Positions 15,474 through 25,677 are shown, counted from the stretch's first letter. The stretch: 64,000 bases of DNA from Mesorhizobium sp. SCN 65-20 (GCA_001724355.1 MEEF01000002.1:1-64000), one strand, 5' to 3'. The notes: a model not told the origin generated them from the letters alone. Program-made: numbers and translations.

Positions 15474-15830
15474 TCAGCCACCCGAAGGTGCCGGGGCCGT
15501 GGTGCCGCCACCCGAAGGCGCAGGCGCCGTCGTGCCGCCGCCGGACGGGGCCGGCTCGGTGGTGCTGCCGCCTGAAGGCGCGGGAGCCGCAGGCTGCGTG
15601 GTCGTGCCGCCAGAAGGTGCGGCGGGTTCGGCCGGTGCCGGAGCCGACGGTGCGGGTGCCGGCGTGCTTGCCGCGGGCGGCTCCGCCGGCGCCGGGGCCT
15701 GTGCCGACCTCGGCGCGAAGATGTAGTAGGCCACGGCCGCAAGCAGAACGACGATGATGGCGATCAGCCACGTGCTGCCCGTGTTGGACTGGCGGACAGG
15801 CGGCCGGCCCGGATCTGGATTGTTCACCAT
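15474..15830 (-). CDS. Single-pass membrane protein with Pro/Ala/Ser/Gly repeat tail
   Basis: TGSTWLIAIIVVLLAAVAYYIFAP transmembrane helix then tandem APAPSGGGTT decapeptides. Confidence 0.7.
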   Translation of the reverse strand: MVNNPDPGRPPVRQSNTGSTWLIAIIVVLLAAVAYYIFAPRSAQAPAPAEPPAASTPAPAPSAPAPAEPAAPSGGTTTQPAAPAPSGGSTTEPAPSGGGTTAPAPSGGGTTAPAPSGG

Positions 15831-15982
15831 TGAGAGTCTCCCTCAGCTACGCTCCGCAATCATTGCGTGAACACCGCAATCAACGCGCGAAACGGCTTTC
15901 GGTTTCAAGAAAACCGGAAAATAGCGAAGGAATACCGGCGACTAGGCGGCTTGGGAGGGGATCGGAGAGGTCCGAACGGAGG

Positions 15983-17053
15983 TCAGCGATCGGCGACCGT
16001 GACCGTGAAACCCGCCTTGCGGAAAAGCTCGACCAGCCCGTCGGGACCTGGAAGATGCAGGGCGCCGACAGCCATGAAGGCGCCGCCCTCGGCGAGGATC
16101 GGCGCGCCACGCTCGACCATGGTCTTGTTGCGCGCGGTGACCATGGCTGCCTCGAAGGCGGCATATCCCTGGTCCTCCGAGGAGTCGGAGGGCAGGGCGT
16201 TGCGGAACAGCGGCCAGAACATGCCGGTGTCGCCACGCTGGTACAGGATGACCATGGTCTCGATGACGTCGTCCATGCGGTCGCCGAGCTTGAGCGTCTC
16301 GACCAGGCCCTGGACGTGGAACTCCATCGGCAGCGAGGCCATGGCGCGCAGCTGGTCGGCAGCGCTTTCGAGGCCCTTGACCGTCTTGCCGGCGGCCTTT
16401 GCCTGCTGGGCCAGCAGAACGTCGAGCACCGGCGCGCCACCGGCCTTGCGGGTGAGTTCGCAGGCGGGCAGCGCCACCATCGAGGACAGCATCCACGGCT
16501 TCATCTTGGCCACGCTTGCGGGCGGGATGCCGCGCGCCTGGAGGGCGGCGTCGACCACCTTGGCGTCGTCCGGCGACAGCAACGAGGTGAGCGTCGTGCC
16601 GTCCGTGAACATCATCAGGTCCGGCTGCGCCATCAGGCCGGCGAGCATCGCCTTCTGGTCGAGCACGTCGGTGGTTTCCATGACCATCGTGCGGGACGCG
16701 TCGAAGGCCTTCTGCGCCGCCGGTTCGAGCGTGGTGACGCGCGGGTCGGTGACGTGCATGGTGCCGTAGAGCCAGGACGGCTCGCTGCCCGGCTTCTCGA
16801 GCTTCCAGAGCAGGCCTTCGCCGTTGAGCGTCTTCTTTGCCTCGGCTTCCATCTTCGCCAGCAGCGCCGGATCGCGCTTGGCGAGGTCGGCCAGCATGTC
16901 CGAGCCGGTGCAGGCCGGCGCCTGGGCGCGGGCCGGCCCCGCGAGCAGGAGCGCCACGGCGAAGAACAGGACCAGGAACATCACATTGAGCGCGGCGAGC
17001 AGCTTCAGCGCGGGCAGCGAGGCACGGTCGGCGATGGCTGATATGCGTTTCAT
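15983..17053 (-). CDS. TraB/GumN-family protein
   Basis: Signal-like N-terminus, LWKLEKPGSEPSWLYGTMHVTDPRV and C-terminal GALHLPGPDGLVELFRKAGFTV. Confidence 0.85.
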   Translation of the reverse strand: MKRISAIADRASLPALKLLAALNVMFLVLFFAVALLLAGPARAQAPACTGSDMLADLAKRDPALLAKMEAEAKKTLNGEGLLWKLEKPGSEPSWLYGTMHVTDPRVTTLEPAAQKAFDASRTMVMETTDVLDQKAMLAGLMAQPDLMMFTDGTTLTSLLSPDDAKVVDAALQARGIPPASVAKMKPWMLSSMVALPACELTRKAGGAPVLDVLLAQQAKAAGKTVKGLESAADQLRAMASLPMEFHVQGLVETLKLGDRMDDVIETMVILYQRGDTGMFWPLFRNALPSDSSEDQGYAAFEAAMVTARNKTMVERGAPILAEGGAFMAVGALHLPGPDGLVELFRKAGFTVTVADR

Positions 17054-17168
17054 AGCGTCTGTGTAGCTGTCAAAAGCGGCAAAACGGTTAATCGAGAAGG
17101 GAGAATTGTCGTGTCTGGCGCTGCCGCGATGCGCGTCCGAATGGACGCGCCGATGTTCGACGTAAGCA

Positions 17169-18107
17169 CTAAGCGCGCGGATGCGCCGCCTCGTAGATCT
17201 CGAGCAGGCGGGCGGTATCGACGCCGGTGTAGATCTGGGTGGTCGACAGGCTGGCGTGGCCGAGCAGTTCCTGGATGGTGCGGAGATCGCCGCCGCGGCC
17301 GAGCAGGTGCGTGGCGAACGAGTGGCGCAGGGCGTGGGGCGTTGCTGTATCGGGCAGGTTGAGCGCCGAGCGCAGCTTGCGCATCTCGCGCTGGATGATG
17401 CCCGGGTCGAGCTGGCCGCCCCGTGCGCCGCGGAACAGTGCGCCGTCGGCGCCAAGAAGGTACGGGCAAAGCTTGCGGTATTCCGCGACCGCCTGCAGCG
17501 CGACCGGGAGCACCGGCACCAGCCGCGTCTTGCCGCCCTTGCCGGTGACGCGCAGGACCGTGTCGGAGGGCGAGGCGAGTTCGGCCCCGGACAGGCCGAG
17601 CGCCTCGGAGATGCGCAGGCCCGAACCGTAGAGCAGGGTGAGCACGGCGGCGTTGCGGGCGGCGATCCACGGCTCCTCGGCCAGTTGTTCGCCGGCAGAC
17701 ACCACGCGCTTGGCGTCGACCGCCGTCAGCGGCTTGGGCAGCGATTTCGGCTGTTTCGGCGCGCGGAGCGCTGCGGAACCGGCGGCGTTGACCAGGCCTT
17801 CGCGCTCGAGAAAGCGCAGCAGCGAGCGGACACCCGCGAGCCCGCGACCGAGGGTGCGGGCGCCGGCGCCCGCGGCACGGCGCGTGGCGAGGAAGCCGCG
17901 CAGGTCGGCGGGGCGGAGGTTGCTTATGTCTGATATGCCGGGTGGGCCGCCGTTGTGGCCGGTGAGGAATTGCAGGAACTGCCGGGTGTCGCGCTCGTAG
18001 GCGTCGACCGTCAATGCCGACAGCCGGCGTTCGCCGGCAAGTGCCTTCAGCCAGCGCTCGCGCGCGGCCTGGAGGTCGGGTTTTGCGGCGATGAGGAATT
18101 CCTGCAT
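17169..18107 (-). CDS. xerC: Tyrosine recombinase XerC
   Basis: ATPHALRHSFATHLLGRGGDLRTIQELLGHASLSTTQIYTGVD catalytic motifs; 312 aa. Confidence 0.93.
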   Translation of the reverse strand: MQEFLIAAKPDLQAARERWLKALAGERRLSALTVDAYERDTRQFLQFLTGHNGGPPGISDISNLRPADLRGFLATRRAAGAGARTLGRGLAGVRSLLRFLEREGLVNAAGSAALRAPKQPKSLPKPLTAVDAKRVVSAGEQLAEEPWIAARNAAVLTLLYGSGLRISEALGLSGAELASPSDTVLRVTGKGGKTRLVPVLPVALQAVAEYRKLCPYLLGADGALFRGARGGQLDPGIIQREMRKLRSALNLPDTATPHALRHSFATHLLGRGGDLRTIQELLGHASLSTTQIYTGVDTARLLEIYEAAHPRA

Positions 18108-18173
18108 TGGCAGCGGGTGTCCGATTGAATAAGGCAGTATCGAATTATCGGGTTAGCAAGCGGTGAAACGGCG

Positions 18174-18782
18174 ATGGCCAAGCTCCAGAATCCAGTTCAG
18201 ATGGCCGTGATCGGCGCGCCCCACGGCATCAAGGGCGAACTCAGGGTGAAGACCTTCACCGGCGACCCGCTGGCACTGGGCGACTACGGGCCGCTCTACG
18301 CCAAGGATGGGCGCGCCTTCGAGATCGCCGCCATTCGACCCGCCAACGAGGTGGTGGTGGTCCGCTTCAAGGGCGTGAACGACCGCAACGCGGCCGAGGC
18401 GCTGACCAATGTCGAGCTGTTCGTCGACCGCTCGGCGCTGCCGGACGATGCCGACGAGGGCGAATTCTACCACACCGACCTGATGGGGCTCGAGGTGCGC
18501 GACGAGACCGGCGCCAAGGTCGGCAACGTGATCGCGGTGCAGAATTTCGGCGGCGGCGACATCCTCGACATCCAGTACCAGGGCCGCAAGGGCGTGCTGA
18601 TCCCGTTCACGGAAGCTGCCGTGCCGGTGGTCGATATCAAGGGCGGTTTCGTCGGTATCGATACCGCCGCCGCCGGGCTGGTGGAGAGCGAGGACGACGA
18701 GTTCGGTCCGCCGCCGGAGGAAGGCGAGTTCGACACGCGCAAGCGTCCGCGTGGGCCGAAGGACTCCGGGGGCAATCGCTGA
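18174..18782 (+). CDS. rimM: Ribosome maturation factor RimM
   Basis: [21 protein letters not shown]; overlaps trmD by 1 nt (TGATG). Confidence 0.95.
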   Translation: MAKLQNPVQMAVIGAPHGIKGELRVKTFTGDPLALGDYGPLYAKDGRAFEIAAIRPANEVVVVRFKGVNDRNAAEALTNVELFVDRSALPDDADEGEFYHTDLMGLEVRDETGAKVGNVIAVQNFGGGDILDIQYQGRKGVLIPFTEAAVPVVDIKGGFVGIDTAAAGLVESEDDEFGPPPEEGEFDTRKRPRGPKDSGGNR

Positions 18783-19477
18783 TGTTCCGCGCAACGGTGC
18801 TCACGCTCTATCCGGAAATGTTCCCGGGGGCGCTGGGGCTGTCGCTGGCGGGGCGGGCGATGGAGCGTGGCGACTGGGCGCTGGAGGCGGTGCAGATCCG
18901 CGACTTCGCCACCGACAAGCACCGCACGGTCGACGACACGCCGGCCGGCGGCGGCGCCGGCATGGTGATGCGCGCCGACATCCTCGCCAAGGCGATCGAC
19001 CATGCCTCGCCCGAGGGAGATGTACGCCCGCGCATCCTGATGAGCCCGCGCGGCAAGCCGCTGACGCAGGAGCGCGTGCGCGAACTGGCGGCGGGACCGG
19101 GTGCCGTGATCCTGTGTGGACGTTTCGAGGGCGTCGACCAGCGGGTGATCGACGCGCGCGAGCTCGAAGAGATCTCGATCGGCGACTTCATCCTGTCCGG
19201 CGGCGAGCCGGCCGCACTGGTGCTGCTCGATGCCGTCGTGCGGCTGCTGCCCGGCGTGATGGGCAACGAGGAGTCCGGCGACGAAGAGAGTTTTGAAGGC
19301 GGGCTGCTTGAGCATCCGCACTACACCCGGCCGCAGGAATTCGAGGGCCGCGCGATCCCGGAGGTGCTGACCTCCGGCAACCACGGCAAGATCACCAAGT
19401 GGCGCCGGGCCGAGGCGGAAAAGCTGACGATAGAGCGGCGTCCGGATCTGTGGGCCGGTCGGGTCGAGAAGAAATAG
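18782..19477 (+). CDS. trmD: tRNA (guanine-N1)-methyltransferase
   Basis: [23 protein letters not shown]...[32 protein letters not shown]. Confidence 0.97.
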   Translation: MFRATVLTLYPEMFPGALGLSLAGRAMERGDWALEAVQIRDFATDKHRTVDDTPAGGGAGMVMRADILAKAIDHASPEGDVRPRILMSPRGKPLTQERVRELAAGPGAVILCGRFEGVDQRVIDARELEEISIGDFILSGGEPAALVLLDAVVRLLPGVMGNEESGDEESFEGGLLEHPHYTRPQEFEGRAIPEVLTSGNHGKITKWRRAEAEKLTIERRPDLWAGRVEKK

Positions 19478-19603
19478 GGCGTTCTTTCTCCTGCGAAGGC
19501 CCCTCTCCGGCTCGCTGTGCTCGGCACCTCTCCCCCATTTCATGGGGGCGAGGAACCCAAGTCTTGCGAGGCCGGCTCCTTGAGGATCGAGCTTCCTCCC
19601 CGC

Positions 19604-20359
19604 TCAGCCCTTGGTGAAATAGTACCCGGCCAGGAACAGCCCGACCGCGATGACGAAGGCGCGGACGAGGGTGTGGGGTACGCGGCGGCAGACCCACACG
19701 CCGGCATAGCCGCCGAGCGCCACGCCGGGCACCATCGCAGCGGCGGCCGTCCAGGTTACCACGCCGCCGGAGGCGAAGATGACGATGGCGACGGCAGCGA
19801 TGACGATGGACAGCAAGTTCTTGAGCGCGTTGAGGCGGTGGTAGTCGCCACCCTCGGTGAGGCCGAGGGTGGCGAGCATCATCACGCCCATGCCGGCGCC
19901 GAAGAAACCGCCATAGATCGAGGTGAAGAACTGGACGATGCGGCCGGCAAGCGAGGATGGCGCGTCCTCCGGCCTGTAGGCCAGTTTCTTCGGCCTGAGC
20001 CACGGTCCGGCTGCAAACAGCGCGGTCGCGGCCAGCAGCAGCCACGGCACGAGCGCGCCGAAAGCGGCGTTGTCGAGCGAGAGCAGGATCAACGAGCCGG
20101 CCAGTGCGCCCAAGGCCGAGATGACGGCAAAGGCCATCGCCCCGCGCCACATGCGCTTTATTTCGGTGAGGTAGGCCCAGGTCGAGGTGATGTAGCCGGG
20201 GAACTGGGCGATGGAGGAAGTGGCATTGGCCGAGATCGGCGGAATGCCGAGCATGGTCATGGCGCCAAAGGTGAGGAAGGTGCCGCCGCCGGCTATGGCG
20301 TTGACGACACCCGACAGGAAGCCTGCGAGAAAGAGGATGGAGATCGAAACCAGCGACAC
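19604..20359 (-). CDS. TSUP (TauE/SafE) family sulfite/sulfonate exporter-like protein
   Basis: FLAGFLSGVVNAIAGGGTFLTFGAMTMLGIPPISANATSSIAQFPGY; GTG start at 20359. Confidence 0.88.
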   Translation of the reverse strand: MSLVSISILFLAGFLSGVVNAIAGGGTFLTFGAMTMLGIPPISANATSSIAQFPGYITSTWAYLTEIKRMWRGAMAFAVISALGALAGSLILLSLDNAAFGALVPWLLLAATALFAAGPWLRPKKLAYRPEDAPSSLAGRIVQFFTSIYGGFFGAGMGVMMLATLGLTEGGDYHRLNALKNLLSIVIAAVAIVIFASGGVVTWTAAAAMVPGVALGGYAGVWVCRRVPHTLVRAFVIAVGLFLAGYYFTKG

Positions 20360-20771
20360 GATGCCTGCAAACTCTCGGTTGCGTTTTGAGATCTGTAGGA
20401 AGCCGGCAAGCGGAAGGCAAGGCGGCTTTCGACGCCGCACATTGCTCCAGTGCCAGGCGCGGACGGGAAGTGTCTGCGGCTGGCTCCGAGCATGCTGACG
20501 AACGCCGGCAGGAGCTTTCGGCGGGTCTTGCCGCCGCAATACGCGCCATGCGCGAAAAAACACGCAGCAGAGGCGTGACAAATGGGCGAAATAGGGGTAT
20601 GTCGCCGCCCGAACCGGACGAACACTCGTCCAGTCCCGTCAACAATGACGGTGTAGTCGCCCCTGCCGGAAGGCCCGAAAGGGAATGAAGGCATAACCGA
20701 GCGGTCGTCTGGACTGCAAGGCGAGCGTCGGGCGCTCTGGCTGTCGGAAGAACAAGAAGTGGATAGTTGAG

Positions 20772-21308
20772 ATGGATATCATCCGTCAGCTCGAGGCCGA
20801 ACAGGCCGCCAAGATCGAAGCCAAGCGCACCCTGCCGGAATTCCAGCCGGGCGACACCGTGCGCGTCCAGGTGCGCGTCACCGAAGGTTCGCGTACCCGC
20901 GTCCAGGCCTATGAGGGCGTCGTCATCGCCCGTTCGGGTTCGGGCTTCCAGGAAAACTTCACCGTCCGCAAGATCTCCTACGGCGAAGGCGTGGAGCGCG
21001 TGTTCCCGGTCTACTCGCCGATGATCGAGGGCGTCGAGATCGTCCGCCGCGGCAAGGTCCGTCGCGCCAAGCTGTACTACCTGCGCGACCGTCGCGGTAA
21101 GTCGGCTCGTATCGTCGAGAACACCGGCGTGCGCGCCCGCAAGCTGAACGAAGCCGAGCGCGAAGCAGCGAACGCCGAAAAGGCTCGCATCGAGGCCGAG
21201 AAGATCGCAGCCGCCGAGGCGCTGGCCGCCGAGAAGGCCGCTCAGGAAGCCGCCGAGAAGAAGGCTGCCGCCGAGGCCGCAAAGGCTGCCGAAGCCGCCG
21301 CCGAGTAA
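20772..21308 (+). CDS. rplS: 50S ribosomal protein L19 with Ala/Glu/Lys-rich C-terminal extension
   Basis: [54 protein letters not shown]; 178 aa. Confidence 0.97.
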   Translation: MDIIRQLEAEQAAKIEAKRTLPEFQPGDTVRVQVRVTEGSRTRVQAYEGVVIARSGSGFQENFTVRKISYGEGVERVFPVYSPMIEGVEIVRRGKVRRAKLYYLRDRRGKSARIVENTGVRARKLNEAEREAANAEKARIEAEKIAAAEALAAEKAAQEAAEKKAAAEAAKAAEAAAE

Positions 21309-21330
21309 TCGCTGGCGCTACCAGAATTCG

Positions 21331-21365
21331 AAAAGGGCGGCCCTTGGGCCGCCCTTTGTCGTTTT
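21331..21365 (+). terminator. Terminator after rplS
   Basis: aaagggcggcccttgggccgccctttgtcgtttt. Confidence 0.8.
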
Positions 21366-21393
21366 GGGAGGATGCTGTCGCCAGACGACGGGC

Positions 21394-21624
21394 TCAGCGG
21401 TAAATGGACAGCCAGCTCGAATTGCTTGCGTGCGGACGATGTACGGCGGCCGAGGGGCATGCCGCTACGCTTCGCGTGGGCGCGAGCGATGCGGTCGTGT
21501 AGGACTCAGCGCTGGAGCAGAATACCGGTTCGGACCGGGTTGCCGACTGGAGGCCCCACAGGGCCAAGACGAACGGTCCCCATACGGCAGCTGCCAGTGC
21601 CGAAGTCAGCAATTTGCTACCCAT
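21394..21624 (-). CDS. Possible small secreted/membrane protein (76 aa)
   Basis: MGSKLLTSALAAAVWGPFVLALWGLQSATRSEPVFCSSAE hydrophobic N-terminus; no recognised homologue. Confidence 0.3.
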   Translation of the reverse strand: MGSKLLTSALAAAVWGPFVLALWGLQSATRSEPVFCSSAESYTTASLAPTRSVAACPSAAVHRPHASNSSWLSIYR

Positions 21625-21924
21625 GCCCCGCATTCCCCAAACGCCCCGTCCGATGAACGGCCAAACCCGACCATCAAGGTAATCGGCCCTGGTAACGGCG
21701 CGACGCCGTCGAGGCAGGCGATTGTCTCCGGCGTGTTTCATGGCCGAAATACTTTCCGCCGCACCGATTGCCGGAAGGCGCTGCCACTGCTGCCGCAAAC
21801 ATGCAAAGAACAACTGTGAGGCGAGGGCAAAGGCGAAGCGAGGATGCTTGCAACGCGATGCGGGAAGTCTAAAGTCTCGCGCAAACGACCGGCTCGGCCG
21901 GTCCCGAATGGTGGGGAACCTGAC

Positions 21925-22722
21925 ATGCCGAATTTCAAACTGTCGCTGGCCAGCTTGCTGGCCGTCGTCCTCTTTCCGGTAGCGGCAATGGCCCAGGCCC
22001 TGCCTGATCTTCAGGGCAAGGCCGTCGTGGTGGTGACCGAAAACGCCTATCCGCCGCTGCAGTTCATCGATCCCAAGTCCGGCAAGCAGATCGGCTGGGA
22101 GTACGACGCCATGGACGAGATCGCCAAGCGCCTCAACTTCAAGATCGAGTACCAGAACACCAGCTGGGACGCGATGATCCAGGCGGTCTCGGACGGCCAG
22201 TACCAGATCGGCATGACCGGCATCACTATCAAGGACGACCGCAAGGAGAAGGTCGACTTCTCCGATCCCTACATGCGGTCGCAGCAGTTCATGCTGGTGC
22301 GCAGCGACGAGAGCCGCTTCACTGACGACAAGAGCTTCGGCGCCTTCAAGGACGGGCTGATCGCCGCGCAGCCCGGCACCTCGCCCTTCTACACCGCCGT
22401 CTACGAGATCCTCGACGGTAACGAGCAGAACCCGCGCATCAAGCTGTTCGAGACCTTCGGCGCCACCGTGCAGGCGCTCAAGGCCGGCGACGTCGACCTG
22501 GTGCTGACCGACAGCGTGGCGGCCAAGGGCTATGTCGACGCTTCCGAGGGCAAGCTCAAGGTGGTGGGTGAGCCGCTCGGCACCGAGGATTTCGGCTTCA
22601 TCTTCCCCAAGGGCTCCGACCTCGTCGCCCCGGTCAATGCCGCGATCGCCGCGCTCAAGGCCGACGGCACGCTGGATGCGCTGAACAAGAAGTGGTTCCT
22701 CGACTACAAGATGGGCCAGTGA
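21925..22722 (+). CDS. Amino-acid ABC transporter, periplasmic substrate-binding protein
   Basis: Signal peptide then [36 protein letters not shown]. Confidence 0.93.
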   Translation: MPNFKLSLASLLAVVLFPVAAMAQALPDLQGKAVVVVTENAYPPLQFIDPKSGKQIGWEYDAMDEIAKRLNFKIEYQNTSWDAMIQAVSDGQYQIGMTGITIKDDRKEKVDFSDPYMRSQQFMLVRSDESRFTDDKSFGAFKDGLIAAQPGTSPFYTAVYEILDGNEQNPRIKLFETFGATVQALKAGDVDLVLTDSVAAKGYVDASEGKLKVVGEPLGTEDFGFIFPKGSDLVAPVNAAIAALKADGTLDALNKKWFLDYKMGQ

Positions 22723-22780
22723 GGCCGGCGCATAGCTCTCCCCGCCTCGGGGAGGGCGGCCCTGGGGGCCGGTCGCCCGC

Positions 22781-23590
22781 ATGACTTCGCGTCCAAGGAA
22801 GAAAGAGGATTTCCCCTGGTGGCTCGTCGCCGCCGGGGCGATCGCGGTTGCTTCGGCAGTGGCGATCGTGTCGAGCGATGTCTACAGCCAGATCCTCGCC
22901 ACCGTGGCCAAGGGACTTTGGGTGACGCTGTTCGTCACGGTCGTCGCCTTCGGGCTGGCCTCGGCGCTCGGCCTGTTCATCGCGCTTCTCGGCCTTTCGG
23001 GGTCGCCGTGGCTGCGCCAGATCGCGCGTTTCTACGTCGAGATCATCCGCGGGCTGCCGATCCTGGTGCTCTTGTTCTGGATCGCCTTCGTCGGCGCGCC
23101 GGCCTTCGTCGTGGCATGGAACTGGGTGTCGGCGCCGCTGCAGGCGGCGGGCCTGGTCGAGCCGATGCAGGTGCGCGACTTCTCGCTGCTCTGGCGGGCG
23201 ATCATCGCGCTGACGATCGCCTATTCCTCTTTCATCGCCGAGATCTTCCGGGCCGGCATCCAGGCGGTCGACACCGGCCAGGTCGAGGCGGCGAAGGCGC
23301 TGGGGCTCTCGCGCTATCAGCGCTTCCGGCTGATCGTCTGGCCGCAGGCGTTCAAGACCATCCTGCCGCCCTACGGCAACGACTTCATTGCAATGGTGAA
23401 GGATTCCTCGCTGGTGTCGGTGCTGGGCGTGGCCGACATCACCCAGATGGCCAAGGTCTATGCCTCCGGCTCCTTCCGCTTCTTCGAAACCTATTCGATC
23501 GTGGCCTATGTCTACCTGCTCCTGACGGTGAGCCTCTCGCTCGGCCTGCGCGCGCTGGAGCGGCGGATGCGCAGGGAGCAGGCCCCGTGA
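22781..23590 (+). CDS. Polar amino-acid ABC transporter permease
   Basis: EIIRGLPILVLLFWIAF...EAAKALGLSRYQRFRLIVWPQAFKTILPPYGNDFI (HisMQ-type EAA loop). Confidence 0.93.
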   Translation: MTSRPRKKEDFPWWLVAAGAIAVASAVAIVSSDVYSQILATVAKGLWVTLFVTVVAFGLASALGLFIALLGLSGSPWLRQIARFYVEIIRGLPILVLLFWIAFVGAPAFVVAWNWVSAPLQAAGLVEPMQVRDFSLLWRAIIALTIAYSSFIAEIFRAGIQAVDTGQVEAAKALGLSRYQRFRLIVWPQAFKTILPPYGNDFIAMVKDSSLVSVLGVADITQMAKVYASGSFRFFETYSIVAYVYLLLTVSLSLGLRALERRMRREQAP

Positions 23591-23686
23591 CAGCCGGAAG
23601 TGAGGCCTTCGTCTTCGAAATCCTCTGAGGGGTCGAGGAACCTCAGATGGCGCGGCGCGTTGGGTGCCGAACCAGCCGAGGGCCCC

Positions 23687-24232
23687 ATGGAACAGCTGAT
23701 AGAAGAATTCGGCCATCCCACCTATACGTCCTTCCCGGTCATCGTTGCGCGGATGATGCTTGCGGCGATCTTCGGTGCCGCGATCGGCTTCGAGCGTGAG
23801 TGGCGCAACCGGCCGGCGGGATTGAGGACCCATATGCTCGTTTGCGTGGCCGCGGCGACATTCGCGCTGCTGACGATCGAGATCGTACATGCGCCGATGT
23901 TCTCGCCCGAGTCGATGAAGGATGCGGTCAAGGTCGACCCGATCCGCATCGTCGAGGCCGTGACAGCCGGCGTCGCGTTCCTGGCGGCAGGGGTGGTGAT
24001 CTTCACCCGCGGCGAGGTGCAGGGGCTGACGACGGGAGCGGGCATGTGGCTCGCAGGTGCCATTGGCGTGGCCTGCGGGCTCGGGCTCTGGCAGATCGCC
24101 GCCTTCGTGACGCTGCTCGCGCTCTGCGTGCTCGGCCTGCTGCACAGCATCGAGGTGAAGTTCGACCTCAGCGAAGACAAGCTCGACGAGAAGCCCGTGG
24201 CGCGCAGGCCGGCCAAAAGCAAGGCCGGTTAG
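23687..24232 (+). CDS. MgtC/SapB-family membrane protein
   Basis: GAAIGFEREWRNRPAGLRTHMLVCVAAATFALL...GAGMWLAGAIGVACGLG. Confidence 0.9.
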   Translation: MEQLIEEFGHPTYTSFPVIVARMMLAAIFGAAIGFEREWRNRPAGLRTHMLVCVAAATFALLTIEIVHAPMFSPESMKDAVKVDPIRIVEAVTAGVAFLAAGVVIFTRGEVQGLTTGAGMWLAGAIGVACGLGLWQIAAFVTLLALCVLGLLHSIEVKFDLSEDKLDEKPVARRPAKSKAG

Positions 24233-24238
24233 TGGCTG

Positions 24239-24712
24239 TCAGCCTTCGGCATCGCCTGAGCGGGCCGGCGCGTCGTCGCGCACCTTTTCGAACAAAAGCC
24301 GAAGCGACTGGCGCAGCGCCTCCATCTCTTCCGGGCTGGTGAGTTCCGCCCAGCGCTCGTCGACCTTGCGCCCGGTGGCGGATGCGATGGGGCGCACGGC
24401 CTTGCCGCGCTCGGTAAGAAAGACCAGCCGGCCGCGGCGGTCGTTGGGATCGGGCCGGCGCTCGACATAGCCAAGCTTCTCCAGCTCCTCGACCGCCTGG
24501 GTCATGGTCTGCTTGCGGACATGGGCGAGCTTGGTCAACTCGCTGACCTGGATGCCTTCGGGCGGGGTGAAAGTGAAGACGTTGGCGTGCGGCGGGCGGA
24601 TGTCGCCGAAGCCGGCGGCGTCGAGGGCCGCGTCGACGGCCTGGGTCCAATGCTGGTGGACGAGGCGCAGCAACAGGCCGAGCGGCGGGTTTTCCGGAAT
24701 CGTCTCTTTCAA
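24239..24712 (-). CDS. MarR-family transcriptional regulator
   Basis: IQVSELTKLAHVRKQTMTQAVEELEKLGYVERRPDPNDRRGRLVFLTERGKAV. Confidence 0.92.
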   Translation of the reverse strand: MKETIPENPPLGLLLRLVHQHWTQAVDAALDAAGFGDIRPPHANVFTFTPPEGIQVSELTKLAHVRKQTMTQAVEELEKLGYVERRPDPNDRRGRLVFLTERGKAVRPIASATGRKVDERWAELTSPEEMEALRQSLRLLFEKVRDDAPARSGDAEG

Positions 24713-24714
24713 GA

Positions 24715-24758
24715 TAGACAGGTGCCTGACTAAATGATATTAGACAGGTACCTTACTA
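24715..24758. promoter_or_regulatory. Two 18-bp imperfect palindromes (24715-24732, 24741-24758), putative MarR operators
   Basis: TAGACAGGTGCCTGACTA and TAGACAGGTACCTTACTA; start 3 bp upstream of the marR ATG and lie in the divergent promoter region. Confidence 0.65.
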
Positions 24759-24783
24759 CTTGAGTGACGGGAAGGAAAGCCGG

Positions 24784-25677
24784 ATGCCTGACATCAGCGT
24801 ACTCGACTCGACAATCTCCTATGTGGACGTGGGTGAGGGCGTGCCGTTCGTGTTCCTGCACGGCAATCCGACCTCGTCCTATCTGTGGCGCAATGTGCTG
24901 CCAGGCGTCGGCGACGGTGTGCGTTGCCTCGCTCCCGACCTGATCGGCATGGGCGGTTCCGGCAAGCCTGATATCGCCTACAGCTTCGATGATCACGCCC
25001 GCTATCTCGACGCCTGGTTCGAGGCGATGGGGCTGGAGGAGGTGGTGCTGGTCGGCCATGATTGGGGCGGGGCGCTGGCCTTCGACTGGGCGGCGCGCCA
25101 CCCCGGCCGGGTGCGTGGGATCGCTGTGATGGAAACCATCGTGCGACCGATGAGCTGGGCCGACTTCGCCGACAGCGCCAGGCCACGCTACGAACTGCTG
25201 CGCGGCGCGGGCATCGGCGAGACCAAGGTGCTGGACGAGAACTTCTTCATCGAGTTCGCCCTGGGCGCCACCGTGCTCAACGGCCTGAGCGACGAAGACC
25301 TCGACGTCTACCGCAAGCCGTACCCGACCCGCGAAAGCCGGCGGCCGCTCCTCGCCTGGCCGCGCGCCATGCCGATCAATGGCGAGCCGGCCGGGGTGAT
25401 TGCTCGCATCGAGGCCTATGACCGCTGGCTGGCTGCGAGCGGTGGCGTGCCGAAGCTGCTTTTGACCTTCGAGGGTTCGCCCGAGACGCTGATGATCGGG
25501 GACGAGATGATCCGCTGGTGCGATGGCAACGTCGCCAGCCTCGAGATCGAGAACTGTGGACCGGCCCGGCACGCGGCGCCCGAGGACCAGCCGGAGCCAA
25601 TTGCCGCCGCCATCTCGCGATGGGCCGACCGGCACGGGCTGCGCGGCGATGAGTCTGTTCTGACGCGCACAGCGTAG
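24784..25677 (+). CDS. Haloalkane dehalogenase-like alpha/beta hydrolase (HLD-II type)
   Basis: FLHGNPTSSYLWRN, GHDWGGALAFDWAARHP nucleophile elbow, LLTFEGSPETLM acid region, GPARHAAPEDQPEPIAAAI histidine region. Confidence 0.85.
   Translation: MPDISVLDSTISYVDVGEGVPFVFLHGNPTSSYLWRNVLPGVGDGVRCLAPDLIGMGGSGKPDIAYSFDDHARYLDAWFEAMGLEEVVLVGHDWGGALAFDWAARHPGRVRGIAVMETIVRPMSWADFADSARPRYELLRGAGIGETKVLDENFFIEFALGATVLNGLSDEDLDVYRKPYPTRESRRPLLAWPRAMPINGEPAGVIARIEAYDRWLAASGGVPKLLLTFEGSPETLMIGDEMIRWCDGNVASLEIENCGPARHAAPEDQPEPIAAAISRWADRHGLRGDESVLTRTA

Noticed and set aside
15474-15640. 30-bp periodic repeats as a CRISPR array
   Set aside because: Repeats are contiguous, in frame, and encode APAPSGGGTT; no spacers and no cas genes.
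17054-17455. N-terminal extension of the TraB/GumN ORF into xerC
   Set aside because: The extension is out-of-frame reading of xerC; a signal-like start at 17053 is clear.
17169-18107. Tyrosine recombinase as evidence of an integrated element
   Set aside because: Sequence fits housekeeping XerC, with no phage or mobility genes or att-like repeats nearby.
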